In this document: in pieces, positions 1 to 13,500 of the stretch
Layout of the letters: the number at the start of each line of letters is the position of its first letter
Position numbering within the stretch: the stretch's first letter is position 1
Source: Arbacia lixula
Lineage: Eukaryota > Echinodermata > Echinoidea > Arbacioida > Arbaciidae
Length of the DNA stretch: 64,000 nt
Assembly: GCA_963669155.1 (NCBI GenBank)
Contig: OZ022591.1
Span: 14,088,353-14,152,352, forward strand
Direction: 5' to 3'
Notes under the pieces: generated by a model
Databases searched by the model: none
What the model was told of the DNA's origin: nothing
What the model saw: only the letters and a program-made list of their open reading frames with translations
Translations under genes and position numbers: made by a program

Positions 1-1400
1 GTTTTTGTTTCATTCTTCTCTTCAGCTCTTACGCATCCATCTGCGGAATCTGTTCATCTATACATAGTTTTTTTTAGTTTTTTTTCTTGAAGAAAGAAAT
101 ACGCGAATCACATCAGACAAAAGTGATTTAATATCCATCGTTGCCACATACAATTTCAAGGAAATATCACAGATTCATTAATTTGTTTAGGTGAGATGAA
201 ATTGTTTTCGAAGGATAGCAACTGAGGCATTAATAAAAACACGATGACGATGATTAATCACCGAAGATCACTAATAAAGTGCCCCCAAAAGAAGGAAGAC
301 ACAATGATTATGACTCTTTAATGAAATATGAATAATGAGATGAAAGTAAAGTCAAGCAGAAGAGTAACATTGAGAAGCGTGGAAAATGAGGTTGCATGAA
401 ACATCATAACACAGAAATGTTCGGTATTTAAAAACATTTATTTAGAAATCTCAGACACGCGTAACAGTGTCGATGGGCAAAATGCCGTTTTCGTAATGTA
501 ATCTTCCGTAATGACGCGTTATTACATTCACCAGACTCAATGCTAGAATTCACTCTGAATATGTTACTTGTTGCCGGTCAGACAAACTTCGGACTAACTT
601 TTGGGTTATCAGTAGAAACGTACTGTTTGAACGACGTGCATAAAAATTGTTTACATAACTTCAGATAAACTTTTGGGTTATCAGTAGACATGGTAGAAAC
701 GTATTATTTGAACGACATGCATAAAATTTGTTATAAGCAGTGATAAAAGTACACAAATAATAAAAAATATTACCTTTCAATAATATTTAAAACAAATATA
801 AAAAAAACAAGTAACTTCGTCCATGGTAAGCAATTGTTCATGACGTCTTATTCAGATGTATATGAACCAGAATTGAGATAAATATGACATGATACAATAA
901 AACACAATCGATAAAATACCCACGATATGACATAATTTTGACATGACATGATCAAGCTAGTCAACTGGTGCGCGGGCACATAATAACATAAAGTGACATA
1001 AAAAAACAAAACATATCATGGAACATCCTTCCATACAATAACATAACATGCAGTTTCATTCTATAAGAAGTCATATAATACCATAACATAACATGAAAAA
1101 CGAAAACATGAAAAGTAAAATTACAAATCAAATTGATTGATCATAAATCAAAATATATTAACGTAAGGAGTAGGAGTTTATATGTTTCTATAATGGGAAA
1201 AGAGAGAGTGAATTTGAAATTCGTTTTGACCTTCCTTTTGCTGTACCACGATAAAAACGATAACATTAAAGGTTGTAAAGAATATATTTTTTTGTCTTTA
1301 ACTAGACCACAGTTGACACGGAAACTTACCGGATTGGCCAGTAACAGGGAGAGAATAGAAAAATACTTTGTGCTTACCTTTTGCTTGTACCGTGGGTAAG
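1..1400. other. AT-rich stretch without a recognised gene
   Basis: Apart from the direct repeat at 588-735 I see only AT-rich sequence, with a degenerate CATAA/ACATGA-rich patch at about 880-1100. The open frames at 1133-1449 lack homology I recognise and have no convincing splice context. Confidence 0.5.
588..735. repeat. Tandem direct repeat, about 70 bp, two copies
   Basis: Two adjacent copies share the core CTTTTGGGTTATCAGTAG followed by GAAACGTA, TTTGAACGAC and TGCATAAAA. The second copy has a short extra piece after the core. No coding potential is visible. Confidence 0.7.
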
Positions 1401-1790
1401 AAGAGATGGGGGAAGAGCCTGGTAGTCCTGAGCAGACGGCAGGGACCAAATGGGATCTGGGGTTTCAGTCCCGCCTATTTATATTCGATGGTGGCCTGAA
1501 GCTCATCTCTGCCATCTCGCGCTGCCGCCTTATCGCCCGGCCGCACCGGGAGGGGGATGAGCGAGACATCAGATGGGTTAACGTCGCGGTTGGTTGGTCG
1601 AGGTGAGTGAGGGATGCGGGTGCGTCATTGCGTTCGTTGAAGACCGTCCAAGGCCTTTTCTTCGTTAGGCCACATCCACACGGACGCGGTCTGCCGCTTT
1701 GCCGCTTGCCGCCTGTCGCTATGCCGCTCGCTGCCTGCAATTTGCCGCCGTTGTTTTAGCGACGCGTAAAATCATGGGAATGCAGTCCGT
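1400..1790. other. GC-rich island with GCCGC-rich minisatellite
   Basis: This patch is clearly more GC-rich than its surroundings and ends in irregular repeats of GCCGCTTGCCGC type at about 1690-1750. It could be a transposon end or a small CpG-rich element. I find no supported coding exon in it. Confidence 0.4.
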
Positions 1791-1831
1791 TATCCATCGG
1801 AGAGGAAGAACTTCATGTCGAGCCCGATTAA

Positions 1832-1869
1832 AAGGTTATTTTGACAACCGGTAGTGTCAAAATAACCTT
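1832..1869. repeat. Perfect hairpin, 15-bp stem
   Basis: The arm AAGGTTATTTTGACA is followed by an 8-nt loop (ACCGGTAG) and then by its exact reverse complement. It lies about 20 bp upstream of a half copy of the local MITE family. Its role is unknown. Confidence 0.8.
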
Positions 1870-1887
1870 CGTGTGAACGAACGAACG

Positions 1888-2075
1888 GATAGTTCACCCT
1901 GAAATCATTTTAGTTTCAAGAAAAGGAGACACATGAAAGAAACATATTAGTGAAGGTTTGACGAGAATCGGTCAAAGTAATAGAAAGTTATTTGATTTTA
2001 AATTGTTTATTTTGCGACGTCACGTGCGAGGTGCTCTCCCACACGTTGTGTACATTTGTTTTCAAAAGTTATTTG
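1888..2075. mobile_element. Foldback MITE family, half copy
   Basis: The arm begins GGATAGTTCACCCTGAAAT, then carries the family landmarks in order: GGAGACACATGAAAGAAACA, GTGAAGGTTTGACG, GACGTCACGTGCGAGG and GTTGTGTAC. The opposite arm seen in complete copies is missing, so this copy is truncated. Confidence 0.7.
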
Positions 2076-2499
2076 AAACATCGTTATTAGTTTGTAAAAT
2101 ACAAAGAATCTTCTTCAGAGAAAAGGATGATAGAATATCTGACTCCATATAACCATTAGATATAAATCATTTTTGACAGTTTTCAAAATGTTATTGCTAC
2201 ATGTGTGTTAAGTATTCATGTAACCATGTAATGTAATTGTCAATATAAATGTCATGTTTCATAGTTTCCTATATTCTTGTCAATTATGATGGTGATAAAA
2301 CAATCAAATCATCAAACAATCAAAAAACATTCCATGATTTCCACTGAGACAGGGAGAATAATGGGTAGGCGGTAATCAGGGAAGAACAGGTAAGAAATAT
2401 CAGAGAACGAAGACGTAAGGAAAGGAAGAAAAGAAGAAGGAAAGGAAGAAACAAAAGAAAGGCGGTACAAATCCAAGAGTGTCGAACCACTGGCAAAGA

Positions 2500-2742
2500 C
2501 TAATGTATGTGTGCGCGTATGTGTGTAGATGTGTTTGTGTGTGTGAGTGTGTATGTATGTGTGTATATGTGTGTGCACTTGTGTGTGTATGTGTGTGTGC
2601 ATGTGTGCGTGTGTGCGTGTGTGTATGTATGTATGTATGTGTGTGTGTGCGCGCCTATGTGTGTAGTTGTGTGTATGTGTGTGCGTGTGTTTAGGTGTCC
2701 GTGCATGTGAGTGTGTATGTATGTGTGCGTGTGCGCGCGCGT
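2500..2742. repeat. (TG)n microsatellite
   Basis: A long TG-rich tract with interspersed TATG and GCG units. Open frames across it (Cys/Val-rich on one strand, His/Thr-rich on the other) are repeat artefacts. Confidence 0.95.
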
Positions 2743-3123
2743 CTGGATGATGGGGAGGATGTTGTTTCTTGGCATGCTTGGCAATATTTCCCGCCAATCT
2801 CTCATCTCAAGAGCGACGCTGAGTGTATACCACGAGGCGAATCTCCGGTGCATGCAGCTCAAGGCTTTTCTGCGAATTGAACATGAGTGGACTTAAACAT
2901 CTTCCCATATTAGGTATCACGAACTGAATTGTGCCATATATAGAACATGTACTTTTGATGTAGTTTGTTATCACGAAAAAGTATTATTCTCATGACCATT
3001 TGCATTCTATATTATCAACCTTATTGATGATTAGGAAAGGACTTCAGGATTGATATGTGATTTGTTTTCACATATTATCTTTATTTTTATCGATCAGATT
3101 ATTTCAATGATTATCAAAATGGA

Positions 3124-3197
3124 TGTGGCGTGGTGTAGAGGATCATTCCTCTGAATCTCAAGCAGAGGGTGAGGGTTCGAACCCAGCACCTGCTACA
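3124..3197 (+). tRNA. tRNA-like Pol III unit (tRNA-Glu-like pseudogene or SINE head)
   Basis: This 74-nt stretch has a box A (TGGTGTAGAGG) at tRNA position 8 and a perfect box B (GGTTCGAACC). Its ends can pair (TGTGGCG with TGCTACA, two wobbles), there is a partial anticodon stem (TCTG/CAGA) around CTC, and TTTT follows immediately. The T stem has two mismatches and there is extra sequence before the acceptor strand, so a functional tRNA is unlikely. A tRNA-derived SINE head or tRNA pseudogene fits better. Confidence 0.45.
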
Positions 3198-3212
3198 TTT
3201 TCAGCCAAACAT

Positions 3213-3778
3213 CTTAAAGGAATAGTTCAACCTGAAGATAAGTTGGTTAATGTGCCACGTGTGGACTATTTCACCATTAATGCACACAAATCCCATAGAG
3301 CAGCATTTTGTCTGGCGCATTATGAGTTAATAAAAGGAGAAACATTAAAGAAACATATCAGTGAAGGTTTGGCGAAAATCCGTCAAAGGATAATAAAAAG
3401 TTATGATTTTTTGAAATTTCAAATTTCAATTGTGTGACGTCACGTGCGACGTGCTCTCCAATATGTTGTGTACAGTATAATTCCATATATTGCTCTCCTA
3501 CTGTTTTTGACAACGGAATGATTTTTGTTGTCGTACAGGTATGTGTATGTGTGTATTTCCAACGATGTATCAAATGCACAGGTTTGAAGGATGCGTATCT
3601 TTTTGAGAAAATGCACTTTAAAAAAAAATGTACATAACATCTGGAAGAGCACCTCGCATGTGATGTCACTAAATAAAAACTTTAAAACTGTCGTATTCCT
3701 CGAAGGATTTTCGTCAAGCCTTCACTAATATGTTACTTTCATGTGTCTGCTTTTATTGAAACCAACAATTTCTCTTTA
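3213..3778. mobile_element. Foldback MITE family, two-armed copy with extra insert
   Basis: The left arm starts TTAAAGGAATAGTTCAACCT. The right arm ends with the inverted landmarks (GAGCACCTCGCATGTGATGTCA, CTTCACTAATATG, CTTTTATTGAAACCAAC). About 80 bp of unrelated sequence (about 3250-3330) interrupts the left arm, and a similar sequence recurs at 62705-62757. The core TGACGTCACGTGCG is present at about 3436. Confidence 0.75.
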
Positions 3779-3927
3779 ATCCACATACCTACTCCGTAAT
3801 ATAGGAGAAGAATGGGGACATGGTAGGATCCTTTAAAGTACGATTGCAGGGTCTTGATGGAAAGCAGTGTTTTTACTAATGAGGCTACCCTGGGTAATAA
3901 GACCCTAACTTACAAAATGGGGAGAGA

Positions 3928-3942
3928 GAAAGAGAAGTAGAG

Positions 3943-4005
<63 letters not shown>

Positions 4006-4197
4006 CAGAGACAGAGAGAGACAGAGAGGCAGAGACAGATAGAAAGAGAGAGAGATAGAGAAAGAGAAAGAGTGAGACAGAGAGAGCGAGAGAGAGGGAG
4101 AGAGAAAGAAAGATAGAGAGGGAGAGAGGGAGAGAGACAGAGAGACAGAGAGAGAGAGAGAGAGACAGACAGAGACAGAGACAGAGAGAAAGAAAGA

Positions 4198-4238
<41 letters not shown>
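3928..4238. repeat. (GA)n microsatellite
   Basis: About 310 bp of GA-rich sequence with GACAGA variants. The Ser/Leu-rich open frames on the minus strand are artefacts. Confidence 0.95.
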
Positions 4239-4240
<2 letters not shown>

Positions 4241-4865
4241 GCCACCGCGTCATTCTTGAAATTCAAGAACGAAGCCTGTCATTAAGGCAATTTTTACAAA
4301 AATGAGAGCGGATATTTGTTATTACAAGGACAGCTAATAAAAAACCACAACTTATTGTTGCCATGTTTTTCTGTTTGGAAACATTCCAAATGAGTACCGA
4401 CTAGATCGCGACGACTGACAGAAAGTACCTGTGGGTGAGGAGAGACATGCGAATGGAAGAAAGAGAAATAGAAAGATGGAGAGAGAGGGGGCGTTTATAT
4501 AACATTCTCCTAATTCTAAGTAACCAAATTATCAATTTTATATAAGACAACGACAAAAATAACAACAATGATCACAAAAATGAAAACTGTAAATAGTAAC
4601 CATTCACATACTCATGGAAATGATTATATATTATGTCATTTCGGCTAATAAATGTTTCTTCTGGTCGATGTTTCTGTATCTGTAGTGATACGTTGAGGGG
4701 GAATTGTTACGTACAGCAAGGTTCTTTTTTCGGAACATTTGTAATGGTTGGCAAGCTGGACCGATAGAACGAGTCATATCTCACTATCTCAAATTAAAGG
4801 TGATATATCCCACGAGCCACATTGACGACATATACATCAAGTTTGTAAAATATGAAACTTAAAAT

Positions 4866-5262
4866 GAAAGGGATAGTTCACCCTGAAATTATTTTTGCTT
4901 CAATAAAAGCAGACGCTTTAAAGAAACGTATTAGTGAAGGTTTGATGGAAATCCATCCAAGGATGAGAAAGTTATGATCCTTTAAAGTTTTGATTTTGTG
5001 ACGTCACATGCGGGGTGCACTCCAATATGTTATGTACATTTTTTTTTCTCGAAAATGTGCATTTTCTAAAGAAAAAACAATATGCATCCTTGTACCTGTG
5101 CATTTGATACATCATTACAAATACGTTTTTGCACACAAACCTGCATAAAAAAAACCAATCATTCCGTTGTCAAAAACAGAAAAAGAGCAATTTATGTAAT
5201 TACATTGTACACAACATATGGGGGATGACCTCGCAATAACAACGCACAAAATTAATCACGCC
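4866..5262. mobile_element. Foldback MITE family copy
   Basis: It begins AAGGGATAGTTCACCCTGAA and carries the family core GTGACGTCACATGCG at about 4999. A degenerate second arm runs to about 5260. The terminal inverted end is no longer recognisable. Confidence 0.7.
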
Positions 5263-5990
5263 TCTCTGTACCATAATAATTCTTTCATTACGAAACGGGG
5301 TGTTTGAAATGTAAACAACGATAGCTTTTTACTTTTTATGAAAAGGTTCGTGTATCTATGCTGCCCTTCTCTCATAAGAGGAAGCAAGTGACAAAACACT
5401 CAAATCTAGTTTATTGATATTCTTAGATTGTACCCAGCATTCCCTACATACGGCCAAAATCCGAACAAGAAATTTTCATCTTGCTGCGAGATATTCAATC
5501 TAACATGATGTGGTGTTGCACTGATACCAATGCAAATAGACACATGTTGCTCATTGACAAGAAGAGTTTCTTTTGTTTATTTGCTGCCTTTTGTCAGAGT
5601 AGGGTAGTATGGCTGTGAGATTTTCAAACATATTATCACATCTATACACATTATCGTTAAGGTATACTTTCGATCCATGCCGAATTTTATGACTTTTGCC
5701 AAAGGGTTACACGACCTTTAAAGAAGGAGGGCTTGCAAAACTTTAGGAGATATCGACGTCCATGTTGGGCCGATAGCGCCACCAGAGGGACACTGTTTGG
5801 CAGGAAGCTTACTTAGTCGTCATGGCAACTAAGATCTGTAACGAGTGACAGCTTAGGTCGCTGTTTTGTTTACCGATCTTGTTCATAGATGTATGATATC
5901 AGCTCGCATGTGGTGTGTATACAGTCACGTGGAACTAAAACCCTGGGAGCGATGCATTTTGAAGGGGGTGATAAAGATTGGGTGGAAATG
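5263..5990. other. Unannotated stretch
   Basis: No gene is recognised. A segment at about 5600-5720 (GGCTGTGA, TTCAAACATATTATC, TTTTGCC) loosely resembles 8340-8420 and 56815-56900, which suggests an old dispersed repeat. Confidence 0.3.
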
Positions 5991-5997
5991 TGGAGAC

Positions 5998-6168
5998 AAA
6001 AAAAAAGAGAAGAGAAAGAAAGAGAGAGAGAGAGAAGAGAGAGAGAGAAAGAGTGAAAGAGGGAGAGAAGAGTGAGAAAAAGAGAAAGGGAGAGAGCGAG
6101 GGAGGGGGGAGGATGAGGGAGAGGGGAATAAATAGTGAACGAGAGATGAGAGAGAGAGTGATTGAGAG

Positions 6169-6228
<60 letters not shown>

Positions 6229-6361
6229 GAGAAAAAAAAAGAGGGAAAGGGGGGGGGGGGAGAGGAGTGAGAGAAAAAGAGGGGGAGAGAGCGAGAGAGG
6301 GGGGTGGAAGAGGGAGAGGGGAATAAATAGTGAACGAGAGATGAGAGAGAGTGATTGAGAG

Positions 6362-6424
<63 letters not shown>

Positions 6425-6461
6425 GGAGAGGGTGAGAGAGAAAGAGGGAGAGAGAGTGAGA
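5998..6461. repeat. (GA)n microsatellite with internal duplication
   Basis: GA-rich tract containing two copies of a block that includes GGGAATAAATAGTGAACGAG (about 6124 and 6319), separated by pure GA runs. This points to a segmental duplication inside the tract. Open frames are artefacts. Confidence 0.9.
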
Positions 6462-6570
6462 GTTTAATACGAGTTGTTGGAGATATGAGTAATGTTTTTC
6501 TTGCAGCAATGCAATAATGAAAACAGTGAAAATGATGATTTGCTTGCCAGCAGTGTTGCTTTAGGTATAC

Positions 6571-6616
6571 CCCCCCCCCCGCCCTCCCTCCGGCCACCCC
6601 CCCCCCCCCCCCCCTT
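6571..6616. repeat. Poly-C tract
   Basis: Two near-pure C runs with a short interruption. Another C-rich patch lies at about 6895-6960. Length is likely unreliable in the assembly. Confidence 0.8.
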
Positions 6617-6959
6617 TCCTCAACCCATTCACAACACCCTCCGGATACCTTCCGTCCTTCCTATCAGCTATTTTCAAAATTTAGATTTACCCACTACGTG
6701 TTTTGGAAGAACTTTCTTGCAAGATATTCAACAGATAAGTTTACTCTCTTTGAATATACAGGGCCGAAATGCATTTCGTCGACTAAATTTTGAAAAAAAG
6801 TACATGTATACATTTAATAATCCATCAGTGATCCATGGCTTAATAATAGATCCATGGTCAGTGATGGTTTAATGATGAACCATGCACGGTCCGACCACCC
6901 CTCCCCTTCCCCTAGCCCCTTCCCCTAGCCCCTCCCCTCCCCTCCCCCCCTCCCCCTTT

Positions 6960-8790
6960 CACTTTTTTCCTTCTGGTCACACGCCTGTGATTATTTACCC
7001 CGTAGGATTATGTGCTAAAATGAGACTTATTCAAAATCAGTAAAATTAGATTTTAATGCGGAGACTAAACATATTTTTGTCACAAATATCTTATCCATTT
7101 ATCTATACCTCATGAATATTTAAAGGGAAAGTATATGGCATGTTGTTAAATGCCTGAAACTGTGGCTATTGACCATTATTTTTTTTTTTAATTTCGAGTG
7201 CTTTTGCGCTTTCATGAGGTCCCCATAAATTTCATCAGGGACCTATTTGTGCTCAACTAAGTGCTCTGGAGCAACAACTTAGATCACCTTGAAAAAATTT
7301 GTTGAAAGATGTTCAACTGAGTTTATAATTAATATTTTTCGATTGATGTTGTCATCTTTGGTACGGTTTCGGGGTATCCCCCCAAAAAAGAATTATAGGT
7401 GTGCGCCCTATAGCCCATTTTCACTTTCGCGCTCTCTCAATCACTCACTTGCTCTCTGCTCGTGGTGAAGTTGCGGGTAAACTAGTAGGGTCGGCCCTGG
7501 TGAAAGCAGGGTGAAAGGTTAACAATTGTCATTGAACCTCAATTATCAGGTTTTCCAGCGTGGTCGGGCGTATGGAGGGCGCACGCTCCAAATATCAAAA
7601 TACGTTTTAAACATTTTTAAACATTAGGAGAACGACTATTCCAAGCAACGCTCAATGTAAGCTGATCCACATCCCGGGATCCACATCTGCACATTGTGGG
7701 CAAGAGTCATTACACGTGTTGCGTTAAACACACAGTCGTCCTATAAACATGATAAATGGACAGACAAACACGTCAGTTTGTATGTCGTGACATAAACTTT
7801 GCTTAACCCTGTGAGTATGAAGCAACGACAACTCAGTTTATTTGAGTGGTTAAAGCCAGAGTGTTCAGGAGGTAAAACAAAAATGTAAAACAAAATAAAA
7901 CAAAACAGGAAAATGGATGAAGATACTGTATTAGAACTTCCCTCCCATATAATATAACTGGTAACTGCATGATGTGAGGCGAATTTATAGCGATAGTTTG
8001 GCAGAGAACATGCAGCTCAAGATAGATCAAAATGGAAAATTGGTGAAGAGGCCTTCCTCCTGCAATGGGGTTAAGTTAGCTGAAGAACAAGATGGTGATA
8101 AGTAGATTGTGGAAAGGTGTTTGGGCAGGTCGTCCGAAATCTAGAGCCTAGAGATACCGGAGACCGCTTTGCGCTGTGGTCCACTTCCCGCGGTGCGTGC
8201 GTTCAATGGGAGTAATGCTCCCATCGTGCGCTGAGAGGGACAATGCATGATTATATGAATGAAGACTTCTCTCGTTGCGGTTCAAACGTAATCAAGGATG
8301 TAGTTTTCACTTTTCCTGAAAGTGTTCGTGTAGCTATGGCTGTGAAATTTCATACACGTTATTGTTATGTATATACTGCTGTTTCCTGCCAAGTTTCATG
8401 AATTTTGCCGCAAACCGTTTTATCATCCATTTTCATCCGTAGCAGCATAGCTACTGTTAGTTTTAAATTCTTCATTTATAGTACACGTTGCCTTCCATAT
8501 TTCATCGGTACATGCACGTATGTACGGCTGTGTGACTCATGTGGAGAGAAAAAATCCCGCTCCCAAGTGAGTTCGTGTTTTTCTTTTTCGGTGGGGTTGG
8601 GAAGGAAGGGGGGGGGGGGGGGTGTGCAACGCATCCACTTGAGGCCCTACTTAACAAAACGTAGTTTCCGGTTGCAACGATGTCGTTCATTGATTGCCTT
8701 TATTCCTTTTTGGGCATGTTGGGGGAATTTATTTATGAAGCCCGTCCAACAGGAAAACAGAAAAAGAGAGAGAAAAGGAGAAAGGGACGT
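6960..8790. other. Stretch without a recognised gene
   Basis: I see no exon with conserved content. Notable only are a G run at about 8608-8622 and the weak dispersed repeat at about 8330-8420. Confidence 0.3.
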
Positions 8791-8799
8791 TTATAAACA

Positions 8800-8800
8800 T

Positions 8801-8837
<37 letters not shown>

Positions 8838-8921
8838 AAGAGCGTTTAATACGAGAGGACATTTCGATCTTTCTCCCCCATAATAGCCGAACTTGAATAA
8901 TTCCATATATATAGAGAGAGA

Positions 8922-8980
<59 letters not shown>

Positions 8981-8990
8981 TGAGGGGGAG
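8800..8990. repeat. (GA)n microsatellite, two blocks
   Basis: Two pure GA blocks (about 8800-8835 and 8918-8980) separated by about 80 bp of unique sequence. Confidence 0.95.
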
Positions 8991-9407
8991 GGGAGCGCAT
9001 AGATCATGTAGATAGGTTATATATTTGGATATCAAAATCGTTTGCAAACCATCTGAGAGGCAAATAGAAACAACATCTACCAGAAACACAGTCGTAAAGT
9101 CAAGGGGTTATAATGATGTCACTATACCACCGAAAATAAATCTGGTTCTGGGAAAGTCATGTAGCTCCAGCATTGTTTCGTCAGCAGGAACCCCAACAGA
9201 ATGTGTTGCCCTCCCTGTATAAAGAGACCACGAGTTGCCGAATAAGAATCTTGTCGAATCTCCTTCAAATTTCGCTTACATATGGGATAATATCACTGTT
9301 CATGCACATGTTTTAACGCCGAATGTGACTGTTGTTGATTTCATTAAGGTGAAAGTGTTGAATTTGCGAGGGAAATTAAAGAGGATTTTGCTAAACAGGT
9401 TGGCGAG

Positions 9408-10468
9408 ATGCACTACATAGAGCAACGTATCGCGTTGAAGTCCGCAGAGGCGGAAATGACATGTAGCAATGACAGACGTACACGGGCTTCGTCGAGTCGA
9501 AACTCATCGCATTGGAGTTGCTGGTCAATAATGTGGATAGTAGTAGCTATCGTTGTCCTCGTCGTGATCGTCGATCTCCCGCGCGTAGACGCCAAGGGTA
9601 TTCAATCACCCCCGTCGGCAAACGAATACCTGCCGAGCTACTTCGAGCCAAGCTCCGATGAGTCTGACGTCGAGGGGGTGGTCGACGCGACGACAGGTAA
9701 GCAGGAAGAATGTGTGTGCGCAACACCGACGACGAAACCGATGATGATGAGCCATGGAACGGAGTCCGAGTCTGAGAGTGAAGTCGAGGATGGTGGTCGC
9801 GTCTTCTCATATGCGGAAATGATAGCATTGGGTAGGTATTATGTAGCCTGCCTGCTAGGCTGTTGAGCATTTATTAAACAAACTATTAAATAAAATGGTC
9901 TGGCTGCATTATAGACTATCACTATAAGTTAAGTTGATTTTAATGAAAAAAACTTACTAGTGAAAGTTTGATGAAAATCCGTCAAAGGATGAGAAAGTTA
10001 TGATCTTTTAAAGGTTTTATTTTTCGTACAATTTCATTCGAAAATGAGTTGTCAAAAAAAAGGAGCAATTTCTGGAAATATTTTGTACACAACTTGTGGG
10101 AGAGACGTCACAAAATTGAAATTTCAAAAAAGATAACTTTCTTATCCTTTGACGGATTTTCGACAAACCGTCGCTAATATGTTTCTTTTATGTTTCTGCT
10201 TATATCCAGGGTGAATTGTCCCTTTAAAGCATTTTATGTTCTATGTGTCACAGGCGCACTTCTTTGCTTTGATTGTACCATTTTGTGTGTAAGAGATAAT
10301 AATGATACAGAACACAACGATGATGATTGTGTATCACACCTGTTAATTAAGTACCAACTGTCATCAATGACATGAATGCATGCTGCTTCTGGCAAAAGTT
10401 GCAGGTTGGCATGTTTGATACACCAATGACCATTGTTATGTTCTGAATTAATTTCTGACACACACACA

Positions 10469-10545
<77 letters not shown>

Positions 10546-13500
10546 ACACATACACATTTTCAGATCCAAAAGTGAAAATCCCAATAAAGACTTCCAAGGA
10601 TTATTACAAGATATATAATTAATGAAATGTCACAAAACCTGTCTCTAAAACAATTTACATCCCTTGGATCCATGATGTGTCAATTTCAGCTTAATTTGAG
10701 TTTAAGCTGATTTTTAAATATTTTTAAAAAGTGTCAAAACAAATTTGAACACCTCGTATATCTGTCTATTTTGCTCCTATTATAACCACCGAATCTATTC
10801 ATTCCCTCACTTGTTTTTCCATCCCTCTTTTCCGAAATGTCAATAGTTTCATGCATCTGAAATGGGAAGATCAGAATCTTTTCACTACCTTATACATGAT
10901 TTATATATAAAAAAATATGTATTCACACATGACGTGCCCCCGCCCCTCATCCACTCACACACAGACGATCTCCCTCTCTCTCTCTCTCTCCCTCTCTCCC
11001 CCCCTCTCTCTCTCTCTCTCTTTCTATATCCCCCCTCTCTCTCCTTCTATCTATCTGCCTCTCTCTCTCCCTTTATCTATCTCCCCCTATTTCTCTATTC
11101 TTCTATCTATCTGCCTCTCTCTCTCTCTCTCTCTCTCTCTGTCTTCTCTTACCATCTCTCCACACCGCTTCTGTCATACTTCTTACTGCCTTTATACCAC
11201 AGAGATGGAGAACACCGCGCGGCTTGGAGAGATGCAGAATAAGCTCGTTACCATGGAAACTCGTCTCTCGGATCTCGAACGTTCCTCCAACAAGCTTAAG
11301 AAGCTCGCTTTGGCCTCCATGAGTGTGGCGCTAGCGGAGGAGGGTGAGAGCTGCTCAGAGGCCGAGGATCTGGGGGTGCGGCACTTGATCAAAGGTAATT
11401 GATTAGTGAAGAATGATTTAAAGGGAAAGTCCACCGTGATGTTTAAGGGATAGTTCACCCTGAAATTATTTTGGTTTCAATAGAAGGAGACACATGAAAG
11501 AAACATATTAGTTTCGGTCAAAGAAAAGAAAATATTTGAATTAAAAATTTTGATTTAGTGACGTCATGTGCGAGGTGCTCTCCCATATGTTGTGTACAAT
11601 ATTTTTGAAAAATGTTCATTTTATACACATTTTATACACATATCGCTGTAAAAAATGTATTCCTTCAGCAACATGATGAAAGAACACAAAAATGACAATT
11701 TATGGAAAAAGTAGTACACAACATATGGTAGAGCACCTCGCATGTAACGTCAGAAAATTAAAACTTTAAAATCAAACAACTTTCTCTTCCTTTGACTAAT
11801 ATGTTTTTTTTTCATGTGTCCCCTTTTATTGAAACCAAAATAATTTCAGGGTGAACTTTCCCTTTAAGTTGGTTTCAGTAAAAGCAGAAAAAAATAAACA
11901 CTTTAGGTTTGACGTCACCTGCGAGGTGCTCTCCCACGATTATGTTGTGTGCTGTATGAATCCATAAATTGTTCTTTTTTCTGTTTTTGGAAGGAGTTTT
12001 TTCATAGAGGTATGCGTGTAAAACGTGTCTCTGATGATGTATCTAATGCACAGGTAAAATTTTAAGAAAATCGACATTTAAAAAAAAAAATAGTACACAA
12101 CCTATGGGAGAGCATATCGCGCGTGATGTCCCAAAATGAATATGTTATCGATCATAAATTTCTTATCCTTTGACGGATTGTTATCAAACCTTCACTAATA
12201 TGATTATTTTATGATTCTGCTTTTATTGAAACCAACTTTATTTCAAGGTGAACTATACCTTTAAAGCCATCACAGACGACATCATTTGATCAGTCTTACC
12301 ACTCATGTATATATTTTAGACAAAAGTGAACAATTATTATTCAGCTATACCGCTGGACTATCTACCAACTTTTGATATAGTTTCCATCATCATTAAGTGC
12401 CGTCCCTAAGAAAAGGGTTGGTGGCTACGCACCTCCATCTGTCCCAAACAATTTTTCGTACCTCATCATAAATAAGTCATGTCCATTTCTTAATATCATC
12501 GAACCGGGTTGTTCGCTGTCTACCTCTTTCTCTCGTTTGCCTTCGCACCATTCCTTCAAGTAACATCCTCCGTAGACCTCCTCCTCTCCTCACATGACCA
12601 ACATACACAAGTTTCCTGTTCTGAATTGTCTTCAGTGACAAGTTGTCTTTTCCCGACAGTTACCATAGAAACAGTCAGAGGTTAGTGCCTCTCAGCCAAT
12701 CAAAACCGAGGATTTCACTGAAATTGTTGGCACTGACTATTTATTCAGTGCTGACAACTTTCATGAAATGCCTCACAGATCTCTTTCTTTGCCTGCTCTA
12801 TTCAATGCATCGGTGAGGAAGGAGGAGAAAGAGAAAGCAAGGGAATGATGAGGAGGTTAGTGAAACCATGGTTTCACTGCGTGTTCAGGGGGGGGGGGGA
12901 ATTTGATCATTTCCCGTGTGATCACTTCATTTTGGCTTTTTCTCCTTGTCCTTCAGGTTTCCCAGCTGAGACGCTGGCAATACCGCCAATACTGGGCCTA
13001 TCTGATCCATGCGAGAATCTAGGTACAACCACCAAACCAGCATCATCATGCAGGCATCTGAAACTGGCTTGTAATAAGCCTAACGGGGCGTATTACGTGG
13101 ACAGCGGCTATTTCACGCAGGTAACCATGTAAACTGCAAAGGGGACGATAGTGAGGGAATCAAGGCAGGGGGGGGGGGGAGGGGATAAGAAAAAGGCGAA
13201 GAAGAGGAGGAGAAGAAGAAGAGCGGAAATGAAGAACAAGATGATCATGCATGCGAACAAGAGGAAGTAACAGGAAAAGGAGAAAGAAGGGGAGAAGAAA
13301 CATAAGAAAAGTAACAAGAAGGGGGAGTATTTAGAGAAGAAAGAGTGGAGAGGAAGCAGAATAGGAAGTGGAAAATCAAGGGAGGCGATCGTATAAGTCG
13401 AAGTAAACAGGAGAACAGGATTGAAGAAAAGGAGGAGGGAGAAGGGAGGAGGAGAAAGAGGAGAAGCAAAAGAGGAGGAGTGGTGGGGAAGCAAAATATG

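Noticed and set aside
2312-2862. His/Thr-rich and Cys/Val-rich open frames
   Set aside because: They are translations of a (TG)n microsatellite.
3885-4266. Ser/Leu-rich open frames
   Set aside because: They are translations of a (GA)n microsatellite. The same applies to frames at 5925-6597, 8733-9089, 10862-11150, 32670-33327, 33621-34365, 43564-43942, 50538-50994 and 58205-58492.
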